From NCBI RefSeq assembly GCF_016904955.1, contig NZ_JADIKE010000039.1, positions 310,001 to 374,000 on the forward strand: 64,000 nt of DNA. Direction: 5' to 3'. Shown here one piece after another: positions 25,620 through 33,720 of this stretch. Source of the DNA: Dyella flava (lineage in GTDB: Bacteria; Pseudomonadota; Gammaproteobacteria; Xanthomonadales; Rhodanobacteraceae). Made by a program: the position numbers and the translations under genes. A model generated the notes under the pieces. That model was given only the letters and a program-made list of their open reading frames with translations, searched no databases and had not been told where the DNA came from. Position 1 is the first letter of the stretch. Every line of letters starts with the position of its first letter.

Positions 25620-26423
25620 TTAACCAAAGCGACCCGTAATGTAGTCTTCGGTCTGCTTCTTGCCGGGCTTGGTGAAGATCTTTTCGGTGTTGTCGAACTC
25701 GATCAGCTCGCCCAGGTACATGAAGGCGGTGCGGTCGGAACAGCGCGCGGCCTGCTGCATGTTGTGGGTGACGATCACGATGGTGTACTCGTGCTTGAGT
25801 TCTTCCACCAGCTGCTCGATGCGGCCGGTGGCGATCGGATCCAGCGCGGAGGTGGGTTCGTCGAGCAGCAGCACTTCCGGGCGCAGTGCAATGCCGCGGG
25901 CAATGCACAGACGCTGCTGCTGACCGCCCGAAAGACCGAGCGCGCTCTGCTTGAGTTTGTCTTTCACCTCGTCCCACAACGCCGCGCTGCGCAGTGCCTG
26001 CTCGACGCGGATCTCCATGTCGGCGCGCGACAGCTTTTCGTGGTGACGGATGCCGTAGGCGACGTTTTCGAAGATCGTCATCGGGAACGGCACCGGCTTC
26101 TGGAACACCATGCCGACCTTGGTGCGCAGGCGGTTCATGGAGTAGCTGGGATCGAGAATGTTTTCGCCGTCGAGTTCGATCGAGCCCTTGGCTTCCAGCT
26201 TGGGATAGATCGCGTAGATGCGGTTGAAGATGCGCAGCAAGGTGGACTTGCCACAGCCGGACGGCCCGATGATCGCAGTGACCTGCTTCTCCGGGATATC
26301 CATGTTGATGCCTTTGAGCGCATGGTAACCGTTGTAGTAGAAGTGCACATCGCGCACCTTGATCTTGGCAGGCGCCGTGGCGCCGGTCAGCGGGGCCGCG
26401 GTGGCGGCGGCGAGGTCATTCAT
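25620..26423 (-). CDS. pstB: Phosphate ABC transporter ATP-binding protein PstB
   Basis: PstB is the cytoplasmic ATPase of the high-affinity phosphate importer. The 267-residue protein has Walker A GPSGCGKST (residues 53-61), the Q-loop MVFQKPVPFPMTIFENV, the signature LSGGQQQR (164-171), Walker B LLLDEPTSALDP (185-196) and the switch His in IVIVTHNMQQAARCSD. All catalytic residues are present. The ATG at 26423 overlaps the 3' end of pstA by 8 bases. A 20-residue Ala/Thr-rich N-terminal extension precedes the ABC core, which is common in this family. Confidence 0.97.
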   Translation of the reverse strand: MNDLAAATAAPLTGATAPAKIKVRDVHFYYNGYHALKGINMDIPEKQVTAIIGPSGCGKSTLLRIFNRIYAIYPKLEAKGSIELDGENILDPSYSMNRLRTKVGMVFQKPVPFPMTIFENVAYGIRHHEKLSRADMEIRVEQALRSAALWDEVKDKLKQSALGLSGGQQQRLCIARGIALRPEVLLLDEPTSALDPIATGRIEQLVEELKHEYTIVIVTHNMQQAARCSDRTAFMYLGELIEFDNTEKIFTKPGKKQTEDYITGRFG

Positions 26424-27282
26424 AACTCACCTTCTTGCGCGAAAACAGGATGCGGGTCAGCAGGCTAAGCGCCAGCACGAATAGAGTGATCAACAGCGCG
26501 CCAGCCCAGGCGATCGCATGCAGCGCCGGGTTCGGGTCGTTGGTGTACTGATAGATCGTCACCGGCATGCTGGCCATCTTGTCCAACGGATGCACGGTCA
26601 TGAAGTTGTTGCCGAACGCGGTGAACAGCAGCGGTGCGGTTTCGCCGGCCAGGCGCGCCAGCGCCAGCAGCACGCCGGTGAGAATGCCGGAGAAGGCCGC
26701 ACGCATCAGTACCTGCAAGGTGAGCTTCCACTGCGGAATGCCCAATGACAGCGCTGCCTCGCGCAGCGTACCCGGCACCAGCTGCAGCATTTCATCGGTG
26801 GTGCGCACGATCACCGGCAGGCCGATCAAGGCCAGCGCCACGCTGCCGGCGAAGCCGGAGAACGAGATGCTGCCGTTGGTCAGGTTCGACATCGGCAGCA
26901 CGATGATCACGTACACGAACAGACCGAGCACGATCGACGGTGCCGACAGCAGAATGTCGTTGAGGAAGCGGATCGACGCACCGAGGCGACTCGAGCTGGC
27001 GTATTCGGCCAGGTACGTACCGGCCAGCACGCCAATCGGGGCGCAGATGAGCAGCGCCATCAGATCCATGATCAGGCTGCCGACGATGGCGTTGGAAAGG
27101 CCGCCCTGGTCGGCATACGCGGTGATCTTGGTGAACAGCGTCGGCGTCAGCGCGGTGATGCCGTTCTGCAAGGTGATCCACAGAATCCAGACCAGAAAGG
27201 CCAGACCGATCAGGGTCGCGACGCCGCTCATCACCAGGGCGAAGATGTTCGTGAGATGGCGGCGGGTATAGATGGCGGACAT
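26416..27282 (-). CDS. pstA: Phosphate ABC transporter permease PstA
   Basis: PstA is one of the two membrane subunits of the Pst importer. The 288-residue protein shows about six hydrophobic helices, including IFALVMSGVATLIGLAFLVW at the N-terminus. The EAA coupling loop reads LVPGTLREAALSLGIPQWK. The segments GGLSNAIVGSLIMDLMALL and GVLAGTYLAEYASSSRLG are typical of PstA. Its ATG shares one base with the pstC stop (TGATG), and its own end overlaps pstB, so the permease and ATPase genes are translationally linked. Confidence 0.96.
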   Translation of the reverse strand: MSAIYTRRHLTNIFALVMSGVATLIGLAFLVWILWITLQNGITALTPTLFTKITAYADQGGLSNAIVGSLIMDLMALLICAPIGVLAGTYLAEYASSSRLGASIRFLNDILLSAPSIVLGLFVYVIIVLPMSNLTNGSISFSGFAGSVALALIGLPVIVRTTDEMLQLVPGTLREAALSLGIPQWKLTLQVLMRAAFSGILTGVLLALARLAGETAPLLFTAFGNNFMTVHPLDKMASMPVTIYQYTNDPNPALHAIAWAGALLITLFVLALSLLTRILFSRKKVSYE

Positions 27283-28253
27283 CAGCGACCCTCCTTACGA
27301 GCCAGCTGGCGCAACATCAGGCGTGCGATCAGCAGCACGATGAAGGTCACCACGAACAGAAGGAAGCCCAGTGCGATCAGGGCGGAGCGATGCAGGCCTA
27401 CCGCTTCGTTGAATTCGTTGGCGATGCTGGACGAGATTGAGGTGCCGGGCATCAGCAGCGACGCGGTGATGTTGTAGGAGTTGCCCAGCACGAAAGTCAC
27501 CGCCATCGTTTCACCCAGCGCGCGGCCCAAGCCGAGGAAGATACCGCCGATCACCGCCGAGCGGGTATACGGCAGCACGATGTCCCACACCACTTCCCAG
27601 GTGGTGGAGCCGAGTGCGTATGAGGATTCCTTGAGACGCGCCGGAACGGTCTGGAACACTTCGCGCATCACCGAAGAAATAAACGGCAGGATCATCACCG
27701 CCAGCACGATGCCCGCGGTCAGCAGGCCCAGGCCCAGCGGCGGGCCCTGGAACACTGCGCCGATTACCGGAATGTTGCCGAGTGTGTCGTTGAGCCACGG
27801 TTCGATACCGGCCATGAACGGCACGAACACGAACAAGCCCCACATGCCGTAGATGATCGACGGAATGCCGGCCAGCAGTTCAATGGCAGTAGCGACCGGA
27901 CCGCGCATCCAGCCCGGTGCGATCTCGGTTAGAAACAGGGCGATGCCGAAACTGACCGGAACCGCCAGGACCAGGGCAATCAGAGAGGTCACCAGCGTGC
28001 CGACGATCGGCGCCAGCGCACCGTACTGGTCTTCGACTGGATTCCAGTCGGCACTGAACAGGAAATGGAGTCCATCCTTGAACAGCACTTCGCGACCGCC
28101 CCACAGCGTGGAGAGCGCGGCCCCGAGCAGGGTGGCCAGCACCAGCAGGGCGCAGCAGCGCAGCAGGATCCGGAAGATGAAGTCGTGACGGGCATCGGCG
28201 CGCGAACGGTGTTCGGTATCACGGGCGAGCGGTTCGGCGCTTGTCGCTTGCAT
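27282..28253 (-). CDS. pstC: Phosphate ABC transporter permease PstC
   Basis: PstC pairs with PstA to form the phosphate channel. The 323-residue protein has a cytoplasmic start, a first membrane helix (CCALLVLATLLGAALSTLW) and five further helices. PstC features include AIELLAGIPSIIYGMWGLFV and the coupling loop TVPARLKESSYALGSTTWE. The length fits the family (319 in E. coli). It follows pstS after 109 bases that contain a 12-base-pair hairpin. Confidence 0.96.
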   Translation of the reverse strand: MQATSAEPLARDTEHRSRADARHDFIFRILLRCCALLVLATLLGAALSTLWGGREVLFKDGLHFLFSADWNPVEDQYGALAPIVGTLVTSLIALVLAVPVSFGIALFLTEIAPGWMRGPVATAIELLAGIPSIIYGMWGLFVFVPFMAGIEPWLNDTLGNIPVIGAVFQGPPLGLGLLTAGIVLAVMILPFISSVMREVFQTVPARLKESSYALGSTTWEVVWDIVLPYTRSAVIGGIFLGLGRALGETMAVTFVLGNSYNITASLLMPGTSISSSIANEFNEAVGLHRSALIALGFLLFVVTFIVLLIARLMLRQLARKEGR

Positions 28254-28290
28254 GCTGAGGCGTTTCCGCGGTGGTTTTTGTCAATCAGAA

Positions 28291-28321
28291 CGACGCGCGC
28301 AACAATCCGTTGCGCGCGTCG
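28291..28321 (-). other. Intercistronic stem-loop between pstS and pstC
   Basis: A perfect 12-base-pair stem (CGACGCGCGCAA/TTGCGCGCGTCG) with a 7-base loop lies in the 109-base gap. There is no T-tract on the minus strand, so it is more likely an RNA-stabilising or partial attenuating structure. That would let the binding protein gene pstS be expressed above the permease genes, as is usual for ABC operons. Confidence 0.6.
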
Positions 28322-28362
28322 CAAGTGGTCAAGCTACGGCTGTCCTTGCGGCAGCGCGCAGC

Positions 28363-29397
28363 TTACATCTTGTATTCGCTGGACCAGTAGGTCTCGATCT
28401 GCTGCACCAGCGAATCGGGGAGCGGTACGTAGTCGAGCGAACGGGCCGAATCCTGGCCGTGTTCGTAAGCCCACTTGAAGAAGTCAAAGGCAACCTTGGT
28501 GTTGGCGGCATTCTTCGGCGTCTTGTACATGATCACCCACGAAGTTGCCGTGATCGGCCACGCCGTGGCGCCCGGGGCATTGGTCATCAGCAGGTTGAAG
28601 TCCTTCGCGTTCTTCCAATCAGCCGTATTGGCGGCAGCCTGGAAGCTGGCGGTGTTGGGCTCAACCACCTTGCCGGCCGCGTTCTTCATTTTCGCGTAGC
28701 CGATTTTGTTCTGCAGGGCGTAGGCATATTCCACATAGCCGATCGAGTTCGGGATCTGCTTGATGTACGCGGACACGCCTTCGTTGCCCTTGCCACCGAT
28801 ACCGGCCGGCCACTGCACCGCAGTGCCTTCACCCACCTTGGTCTTCCACTCCGGGCTGACCTTGGACAGGTAGTCGGTGAAGTTGAAGCTGGTGCCCGAG
28901 CCGTCCGAGCGATGCACCACGGTGATGTGCGAGCTGGGCAGGTGCAGGCTGGGGTTGAGCTTGGCGATGGCCGGATCGTTCCAGGTGGTGATCTTGCCCA
29001 GGTAGATGTCAGCCAGGGTGGGGCCGTCCAGTACCAGCGTGCCCGCGGCAACGCCGGCAACGTTGAAGGCCGGCACGATGCCGCCGATCACGTCAGGGAA
29101 CTGGCCGAGGCCGAACTTGGCCAGGTCTTCCGCCTTGAGCGGCATGTCGGAGGCGCCGAAATCAACGGTGCCAGCCTTGATCTGTGCAATACCACCGCCC
29201 GAACCGATCGACTGATAGTTGATGTGGTTGCCGGTCTTCTCGGCGTAAGCGGCCGACCACTTGGAGATGACTGGATAGACGAAGCTGGAGCCAGCACCGG
29301 TGATATCGGTGGCCTGGGCCGTCATGCCGAACATGGACGCGGCAATCGCGATCGCGAGCGTGCCGAGGCGAGACGGAAGTTTGAATGAGGTCAACAC
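28363..29397 (-). CDS. pstS: Phosphate-binding periplasmic protein PstS
   Basis: PstS captures phosphate in the periplasm for PstCAB. The 344-residue precursor has a signal peptide (MLTSFKLPSRLGTLAIAIAA, cleavage near AQA/TDI). Phosphate-binding loops are visible: ITGAGSSFVYPVISKW, QSIGSGGGIAQIKAGTVDFG with ASDMPL, and VVHRSDGSGTSFNFTDYL. The C-terminal DYVPLPDSLVQQIETYW is characteristic. The ribosome site is AAAGGAG, 5 bases before the ATG. A Pho box lies 143 bases upstream at 29540-29557. It is the first gene of pstSCAB-phoU. Confidence 0.97.
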   Translation of the reverse strand: MLTSFKLPSRLGTLAIAIAASMFGMTAQATDITGAGSSFVYPVISKWSAAYAEKTGNHINYQSIGSGGGIAQIKAGTVDFGASDMPLKAEDLAKFGLGQFPDVIGGIVPAFNVAGVAAGTLVLDGPTLADIYLGKITTWNDPAIAKLNPSLHLPSSHITVVHRSDGSGTSFNFTDYLSKVSPEWKTKVGEGTAVQWPAGIGGKGNEGVSAYIKQIPNSIGYVEYAYALQNKIGYAKMKNAAGKVVEPNTASFQAAANTADWKNAKDFNLLMTNAPGATAWPITATSWVIMYKTPKNAANTKVAFDFFKWAYEHGQDSARSLDYVPLPDSLVQQIETYWSSEYKM

Positions 29398-29539
29398 AGA
29401 GGCTCCTTTGGGAGAGAAGTGGCGGTAATGCCTACCGGATGCCTTGGTCCATGGTGAGTCGGACGACCCGCCATATGTGAAGACATCCTTCAGTCCCGCG
29501 TATTGCAGGGGCTAGGTGTTGCAATGAGATGTGATGAAT

Positions 29540-29557
29540 ATTGCAGCCTCATGACAG
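29540..29557 (-). promoter_or_regulatory. Candidate Pho box upstream of pstS
   Basis: On the minus strand CTGTCAT-GAGG-CTGCAAT has two 7-base direct repeats with the exact 4-base spacing of the PhoB site (12 of 14 bases match CTGTCAT twice). A weaker third repeat follows in phase (ATCACAT). It lies upstream of pstS and downstream of the rnt stop, where PhoB control is expected. Confidence 0.6.
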
Positions 29558-29578
29558 TCGCAAATTCTTGAGGTTTTG

Positions 29579-30256
29579 CTACTCGGGAAGCATCGTTCCC
29601 ACGCGCTCCAGCTCAAGCACTTCCAGGGTGCGCAACCGATTGATGATGCGGCAGAAAAGCAGCGCAGTGCGCTCTGCGTCATAGACCGCCGAATGCGCTT
29701 CGCGCGAATCGAATGTATAGCCCGCGGCAAGCACGGCCTTGCTTAGCACGGTCTGCCCGTAAGCCAGGCCGCTCAGCGTGGCGGTGTCGAAGCAGCTGAA
29801 CGGATGAAACGGATTGCGCTTGTGACCCACCCGGCGCACGGCAGCATTAAGAAAGCCAAGATCGAATGCCGCGTTATGCCCGACCAGGATGGCGCGCTGG
29901 CATTCGTTCTGCTTTACGGCCAGACGCACAGCCTGAAAGATATGGTCAAGGGCGGCCCGTTCCTCCAGTGCACCGCGCAGCGGGTTTTCCGGATCGATGC
30001 CAGTGATCTCCAGCGCCCGTGGATCGATATTGGCACCTTGGAAGGGTTCTACATGAGTGGACACCACCGGGTGAGGGTAGAGATTCCCCTCCTGGTCCAT
30101 GCCGATGGTGACCGCGGCGATTTCCAGCAGTGCGTCGCGCTCGGCATCGAATCCACCGGTCTCCACATCCACGATCACCGGCAGGAAGCCGCGGAAACGA
30201 TCGGCCATTCGGGCCGCAAGGCTGTTATTGAGTTGCTCCATCTTGCAAGCATACAA
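29579..30256 (-). CDS. rnt: Ribonuclease T
   Basis: RNase T removes the last bases of tRNA and other stable RNAs and acts on single-stranded DNA. The 225-residue protein has the DEDDh motifs VIVDVETGGFDAERDALLE (Exo I), LVGHNAAFDLGFLNAAV (Exo II) and REAHSAVYDAERTALLF (Exo III with the catalytic His). The region before DRFRGFLPV is short in relatives, so the in-frame ATG at 30238 (MEQLNNSLAA) may be the true start. Neither site has a clear ribosome site. It is divergent from the porin gene and not part of the pst operon, although it lies just upstream on the same strand. Confidence 0.94.
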   Translation of the reverse strand: MYACKMEQLNNSLAARMADRFRGFLPVIVDVETGGFDAERDALLEIAAVTIGMDQEGNLYPHPVVSTHVEPFQGANIDPRALEITGIDPENPLRGALEERAALDHIFQAVRLAVKQNECQRAILVGHNAAFDLGFLNAAVRRVGHKRNPFHPFSCFDTATLSGLAYGQTVLSKAVLAAGYTFDSREAHSAVYDAERTALLFCRIINRLRTLEVLELERVGTMLPE

Positions 30257-30594
30257 GAGCGAGGAGTTAGTTAAGAGGAGTGAGAAGAGAGAGAAAAGCC
30301 TGCTTTGTCGCGGGTGCTGTCTTTTCCGGGGGCGGGGCTCTTAATTAAGTTGCTCCATCAGGCAGACATATTAAAAACAAGGCGTAACTGGAGAGGGACG
30401 TGGGAGCCCCTCTCACTTCTCACTCCTCTCCACTCACTCCTAAAAGCCTAACCGTATGTTTTTGTCTTCGTTCTGTCACATAACATCCATCTAACGGTAA
30501 AGCTCCCGCCCGATGATGCGCCCAACCCGCCGGCCGCCTCCAGGGGAATCCAGAGACGCCAGGTGGATTCATCAATAAAAGCGGAGACAATTAC
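30257..30594. other. Divergent intergenic region rnt / porin
   Basis: These 338 bases hold the start regions of rnt and the porin gene. No coding frame is seen. A purine-rich run (GAGTGAGAAGAGAGAGAAAAG, about 30279-30299) and a matching pyrimidine-rich run (CTCACTTCTCACTCCTCTCC, about 30411-30430) are partly complementary, so the region could fold back. Pho-box-like repeats lie at 30462-30490. Confidence 0.5.
30462..30490 (+). promoter_or_regulatory. Candidate triple Pho-box repeat upstream of the porin
   Basis: Three 7-base units recur with an exact 11-base period: TTGTCTT (30462), CTGTCAC (30473) and CATCCAT (30484). They match the PhoB half-site CTGTCAT at 5, 6 and 4 of 7 positions. The porin ATG is 104 bases downstream. 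The spacing is right, but the individual matches are imperfect. Confidence 0.42.
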
Positions 30595-32295
30595 ATGCGT
30601 TCCAAGATGCTCACGGTGGCCATCGCTGCCGGTTTGGGCTTGACCAGCGTTACAGCTGTTCATGCTCAGACGTCCACCAAGAAAGTGACCGTCAGCGCTG
30701 CCGAACTGCAGCAGATGAAGGCGGAGATCGCCGCACTGGAGCAGAAGGTTCAGGATCTCGAGTCGCAGTCTGCCGCGCAGAACCAGGCGCAGCAGCAGAC
30801 GGCTCAGTCCGTGCAGGCTACCCAGGCACAGGTTGCGGCTACGCAGGCGCAGGTTCAGCAGGCTGAGCAGACGGCGCAGACCGCTGCGACCAAGCTTGGC
30901 GACACCTTGGGCGGCTCCGGCGGCGTGAAGTGGACCTTCGGCGGCTTCCTGGCGGCTGAATCGGCGTACCGTACACGCGACACCGCTGATGACGTGGACA
31001 CCAAGTTCACGGCTATCCCGTTTGAGGGTGGTACGAGCACCGCGCCGATCAACACCAGCAGCGGCGCGACCACGACCTATCCGGTCACCAATGCGCGTAA
31101 TGACCAGTTCCTCTACAGCGCGCGCCAGAGCCGCCTGTCGATCAAGGCCGAAGGCGATATCAACGACGATACGCACGTGACGGGCTACTACGAGATGGAC
31201 TTCCTGGGTGGCGCCCAGACGGCGAACATGAACGAGAGCAACTCGTTCAACCTGCGTACGCGTCAGTTGTGGTCGAGCATCGATTGGGACAACTACGGCC
31301 TGCACTTGCTGGCTGGTCAGGCTTGGTCGCTGCTGACCCTCGACAGCGTGGGCATCACTCCGACGAAGGAAGTGCTGCCGCCCACCATCGACGCCCAATA
31401 CCAGGTGGGCTTCACCTGGGCTCGCCAGACTCAGATCCGCCTCGTGAAGGACTGGGACAAGATGTGGTGGTTGGGTATCTCGGTGGAAAATCCGCAGACC
31501 GCAGGCGTCGGCGCCGTGGCTGGTCCGGGTACCAAGGGATATGCAACGTCGACGGCGACGGTCCAGGCCGGCAGCCTGTATGACACGCTCAACACCGTAT
31601 CGCTCAACGATGTTCCGGACATTATCGTGAAGTTTGCGGCAGATCCGGGTTGGGGCCATTACGAGGTCTTTGGCCTGTCGCGTGAATTCACCACCCGCGT
31701 CACGCCGACGACCGCTGGCGGCGGCCCCACTGCCACCTCCAACGACACGGCTCATGGCGGCGGCTTTGGTATCGGCATGTTGCTGCCGCTGGTTCCGAAG
31801 GTGCTTGATCTGCAGCTTTCGGGCATGAGCGGTAAGGGCATTGGCCGTTACGGTACGGCTGGTCTCAATGACATCACGCTCAATCCGGCTGGTGGCCCGC
31901 ATCCGCTGAAGGAAAACATGGCGCTCGGTACGCTGACCTGGCACGCCTCCGCTGCGCTTGATGTGTACGCTTCCGCTGGCCGTGAGCAGGAAGACAGCTA
32001 CATTACCGCTGGCGCCAACGGCAAGGACTTCGGTTACGGTTCTGCGCTGCTCGGCTACAACAACAGCGATTGCTTGATCTACGGTGCGCCGACCGATTGC
32101 ACGGGTCAGACCCGTCAGGTGGCCGAACAGACGCTCGGTTTCTGGTGGAAGTTCTACCAGGGCAAGTTCGGCCGCGTGCAGTTCGGTACGCAGTTCTCGC
32201 ATGCAACGCGCCAGCTGTTCACGGACAGCAAGGGCAATGCTCCGACCGCGCCGGACAACATGGTCTTCACCAGCTTCCGCTACTACCCGTTCTAA
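30595..32295 (+). CDS. DcaP-like outer membrane porin with N-terminal coiled coil
   Basis: The 566-residue precursor has a signal peptide (MRSKMLTVAIAAGLGLTSVT, cleavage near AVHA/QTS). A coiled coil at about residues 34-97 (LQQMKAEIAALEQKVQDLES, then Gln/Ala-rich repeats) follows, then a beta-barrel starting at VKWTFGGFLAAESAYR. The C-terminus ends FTSFRYYPF, an aromatic terminal residue as needed for BAM-mediated insertion. The layout matches DcaP-like trimeric porins, which carry negatively charged small molecules. It is monocistronic, with a strong terminator at 32354. Pho-box-like repeats upstream and the nearby pst genes suggest phosphate-starvation control, so phosphate or organophosphate may be a substrate. 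That is inference only. Confidence 0.85.
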   Translation: MRSKMLTVAIAAGLGLTSVTAVHAQTSTKKVTVSAAELQQMKAEIAALEQKVQDLESQSAAQNQAQQQTAQSVQATQAQVAATQAQVQQAEQTAQTAATKLGDTLGGSGGVKWTFGGFLAAESAYRTRDTADDVDTKFTAIPFEGGTSTAPINTSSGATTTYPVTNARNDQFLYSARQSRLSIKAEGDINDDTHVTGYYEMDFLGGAQTANMNESNSFNLRTRQLWSSIDWDNYGLHLLAGQAWSLLTLDSVGITPTKEVLPPTIDAQYQVGFTWARQTQIRLVKDWDKMWWLGISVENPQTAGVGAVAGPGTKGYATSTATVQAGSLYDTLNTVSLNDVPDIIVKFAADPGWGHYEVFGLSREFTTRVTPTTAGGGPTATSNDTAHGGGFGIGMLLPLVPKVLDLQLSGMSGKGIGRYGTAGLNDITLNPAGGPHPLKENMALGTLTWHASAALDVYASAGREQEDSYITAGANGKDFGYGSALLGYNNSDCLIYGAPTDCTGQTRQVAEQTLGFWWKFYQGKFGRVQFGTQFSHATRQLFTDSKGNAPTAPDNMVFTSFRYYPF

Positions 32296-32353
32296 TCGGT
32301 GGAAAGCAGATAGCAGCAACAAATATCGGAAGGGAGTTCGACCTAAGGATGGA

Positions 32354-32387
32354 AAACGGCGGGCCTATGCCCGCCGTTTGTTTTTTG
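32354..32387 (+). terminator. Rho-independent terminator of the porin gene
   Basis: AAACGGCGGGC-CTAT-GCCCGCCGTTT, an 11-base-pair stem, followed by GTTTTTTG. It lies 58 bases after the porin stop. Confidence 0.92.
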
Positions 32388-32496
32388 CGTTTCGTGTAGG
32401 CGAGGCGCGGCAATGTGAATGGATGCCATGTCGGGCATGGATAGCCATGGCTGTTTTGTCTTGCAGTGCGGCATCGTGATCCGATAGCTTGTGCGC

Positions 32497-32868
32497 ATGT
32501 CGTCAGTTCGCCGCAAGCGTTCCATCCTTCTGACCTTCTGCGCACTCATCGCGTTATTGCTGATGAGCAGCCACGTGGCGACTAGTGCTCACGCGCGGAT
32601 AACGGCGCTGTTGCATGACACGGCGCCATGCTTGACGGTTTCGGTCGATATTCATGCGACAAACGGGCATGGCAGCTTGCAGCGAGCCATTACGGGTGAT
32701 GATTCCGGTGCTTTTGTCGACGATCACGATGCCGATGACGAGCTGGTCTTGCCGTCTTCTGTGCGCGTACGGTTGGATTATTTGCCCTCTGCCGCACCCT
32801 TGAATGCCGATGCTTCACTGCATCCCGCGCCTGTCAAATCCCCGCTGCGGCCTCCAAGCTTCACCTGA
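32497..32868 (+). CDS. Hypothetical small exported or membrane-anchored protein
   Basis: The 123-residue protein has a basic start (MSSVRRKRS) and one hydrophobic segment (ILLTFCALIALLLMSSHVA). A soluble part containing an acidic run, DDSGAFVDDHDADDELVLP, follows, then a Pro-rich tail. The ATG at 32497 is chosen over the GTG at 32491. No ribosome site is clear for either. Nothing identifies the family. Small periplasmic proteins with Asp/His-rich stretches can bind metal, but that is speculation here. It lies 158 bases before the carbonic anhydrase, not evidently in one operon. Confidence 0.55.
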   Translation: MSSVRRKRSILLTFCALIALLLMSSHVATSAHARITALLHDTAPCLTVSVDIHATNGHGSLQRAITGDDSGAFVDDHDADDELVLPSSVRVRLDYLPSAAPLNADASLHPAPVKSPLRPPSFT

Positions 32869-33026
32869 TGCCTTGGGCGGCGTAATCGCCGCCATGTCCC
32901 TGATCAACCGATAAGCGCCTCGACGCGCGGCGATCACGCATCCGCATGCCCATGCCTGCGCTTATCGCATCCCTATTTCGAACGGCGGCGTCGACCGCCG
33001 CGACATCCTGCATCGTGAGGTTTTCC

Positions 33027-33710
33027 ATGAAGCGTTTGATCCTTGGTTTTGAGCACTTTCGTCATCAGGTCTTTCCGCAGCAACGCGACTTGTTCAAGAA
33101 GCTTGCAGCGGGCCAGAGCCCCAGCACCATGTTCATTACCTGCGCCGACTCGCGCGTGATGCCCGAAATGATGTTTACCACCCAGCCGGGCGAGCTGTTT
33201 GTCTATCGCAATATCGGCAATATCGTGCCGCCGTATGCCCAGCACGTCAGCGGTGTGGTGGCTGCCATCGAATATGCGGTGAAAGTGCTTCAAGTCGAGC
33301 ACATCGTTATCTGTGGCCACTCCGATTGCGGCGCCATGAAGGCCTTGCGCCAACCGGAACTGGTCCGCGGCATGCCATCGGTGGCCGCGTGGCTCAAGCA
33401 TGCCGAAGTCGCGCGCTATGTTGTGGAACAGAACACCGAAGGGTTGCCGGATGACGAACGCCTGCAATGCCTGACACGCGAAAACGTGGTCGGCCAGCTC
33501 GAACATCTGCGCACGCTACCGGTAGTGGCCGCAGCGTTGGCGGGCGGCAGCCTCAGCATTCATGGCTGGGTTTATGACATTGCCCATGCGCGGCTGGAGG
33601 CGTTCGATGCGCAGCGAGGGTGCTTCGTCGAGATCGAGTCGAACGCCGGTTACTTGCCTGAGGCGACGCCGCACCTGCGCTTCGCCGCCGCTGCCACAAC
33701 GGTTGCCTGA
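33027..33710 (+). CDS. Beta-class carbonic anhydrase
   Basis: The enzyme interconverts CO2 and bicarbonate. The 227-residue protein has the zinc ligands of the beta class: ITCADSRVMPEMM (Cys39 with the Asp41-Arg43 dyad) and ICGHSDCGAMKAL (His98 and Cys101). The start at 33027 (MKRLILGFEHFRHQVF) is chosen because GTGAGG lies 6 bases before it; the frame is open further upstream to 32946, but that part has no family similarity. The SulP transporter begins 10 bases after the stop. This pairing is known in other bacteria, even as gene fusions, and suggests that the enzyme supplies or consumes bicarbonate at the transporter. Confidence 0.94.
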   Translation: MKRLILGFEHFRHQVFPQQRDLFKKLAAGQSPSTMFITCADSRVMPEMMFTTQPGELFVYRNIGNIVPPYAQHVSGVVAAIEYAVKVLQVEHIVICGHSDCGAMKALRQPELVRGMPSVAAWLKHAEVARYVVEQNTEGLPDDERLQCLTRENVVGQLEHLRTLPVVAAALAGGSLSIHGWVYDIAHARLEAFDAQRGCFVEIESNAGYLPEATPHLRFAAAATTVA

Positions 33711-33720
33711 GGAGCGTGTC

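Noticed and set aside
30448..32322. Long minus-strand frame opposite the porin
   Set aside because: It lies over the porin, terminator side to promoter side, and has low-complexity Leu/Arg-rich sequence without a domain.
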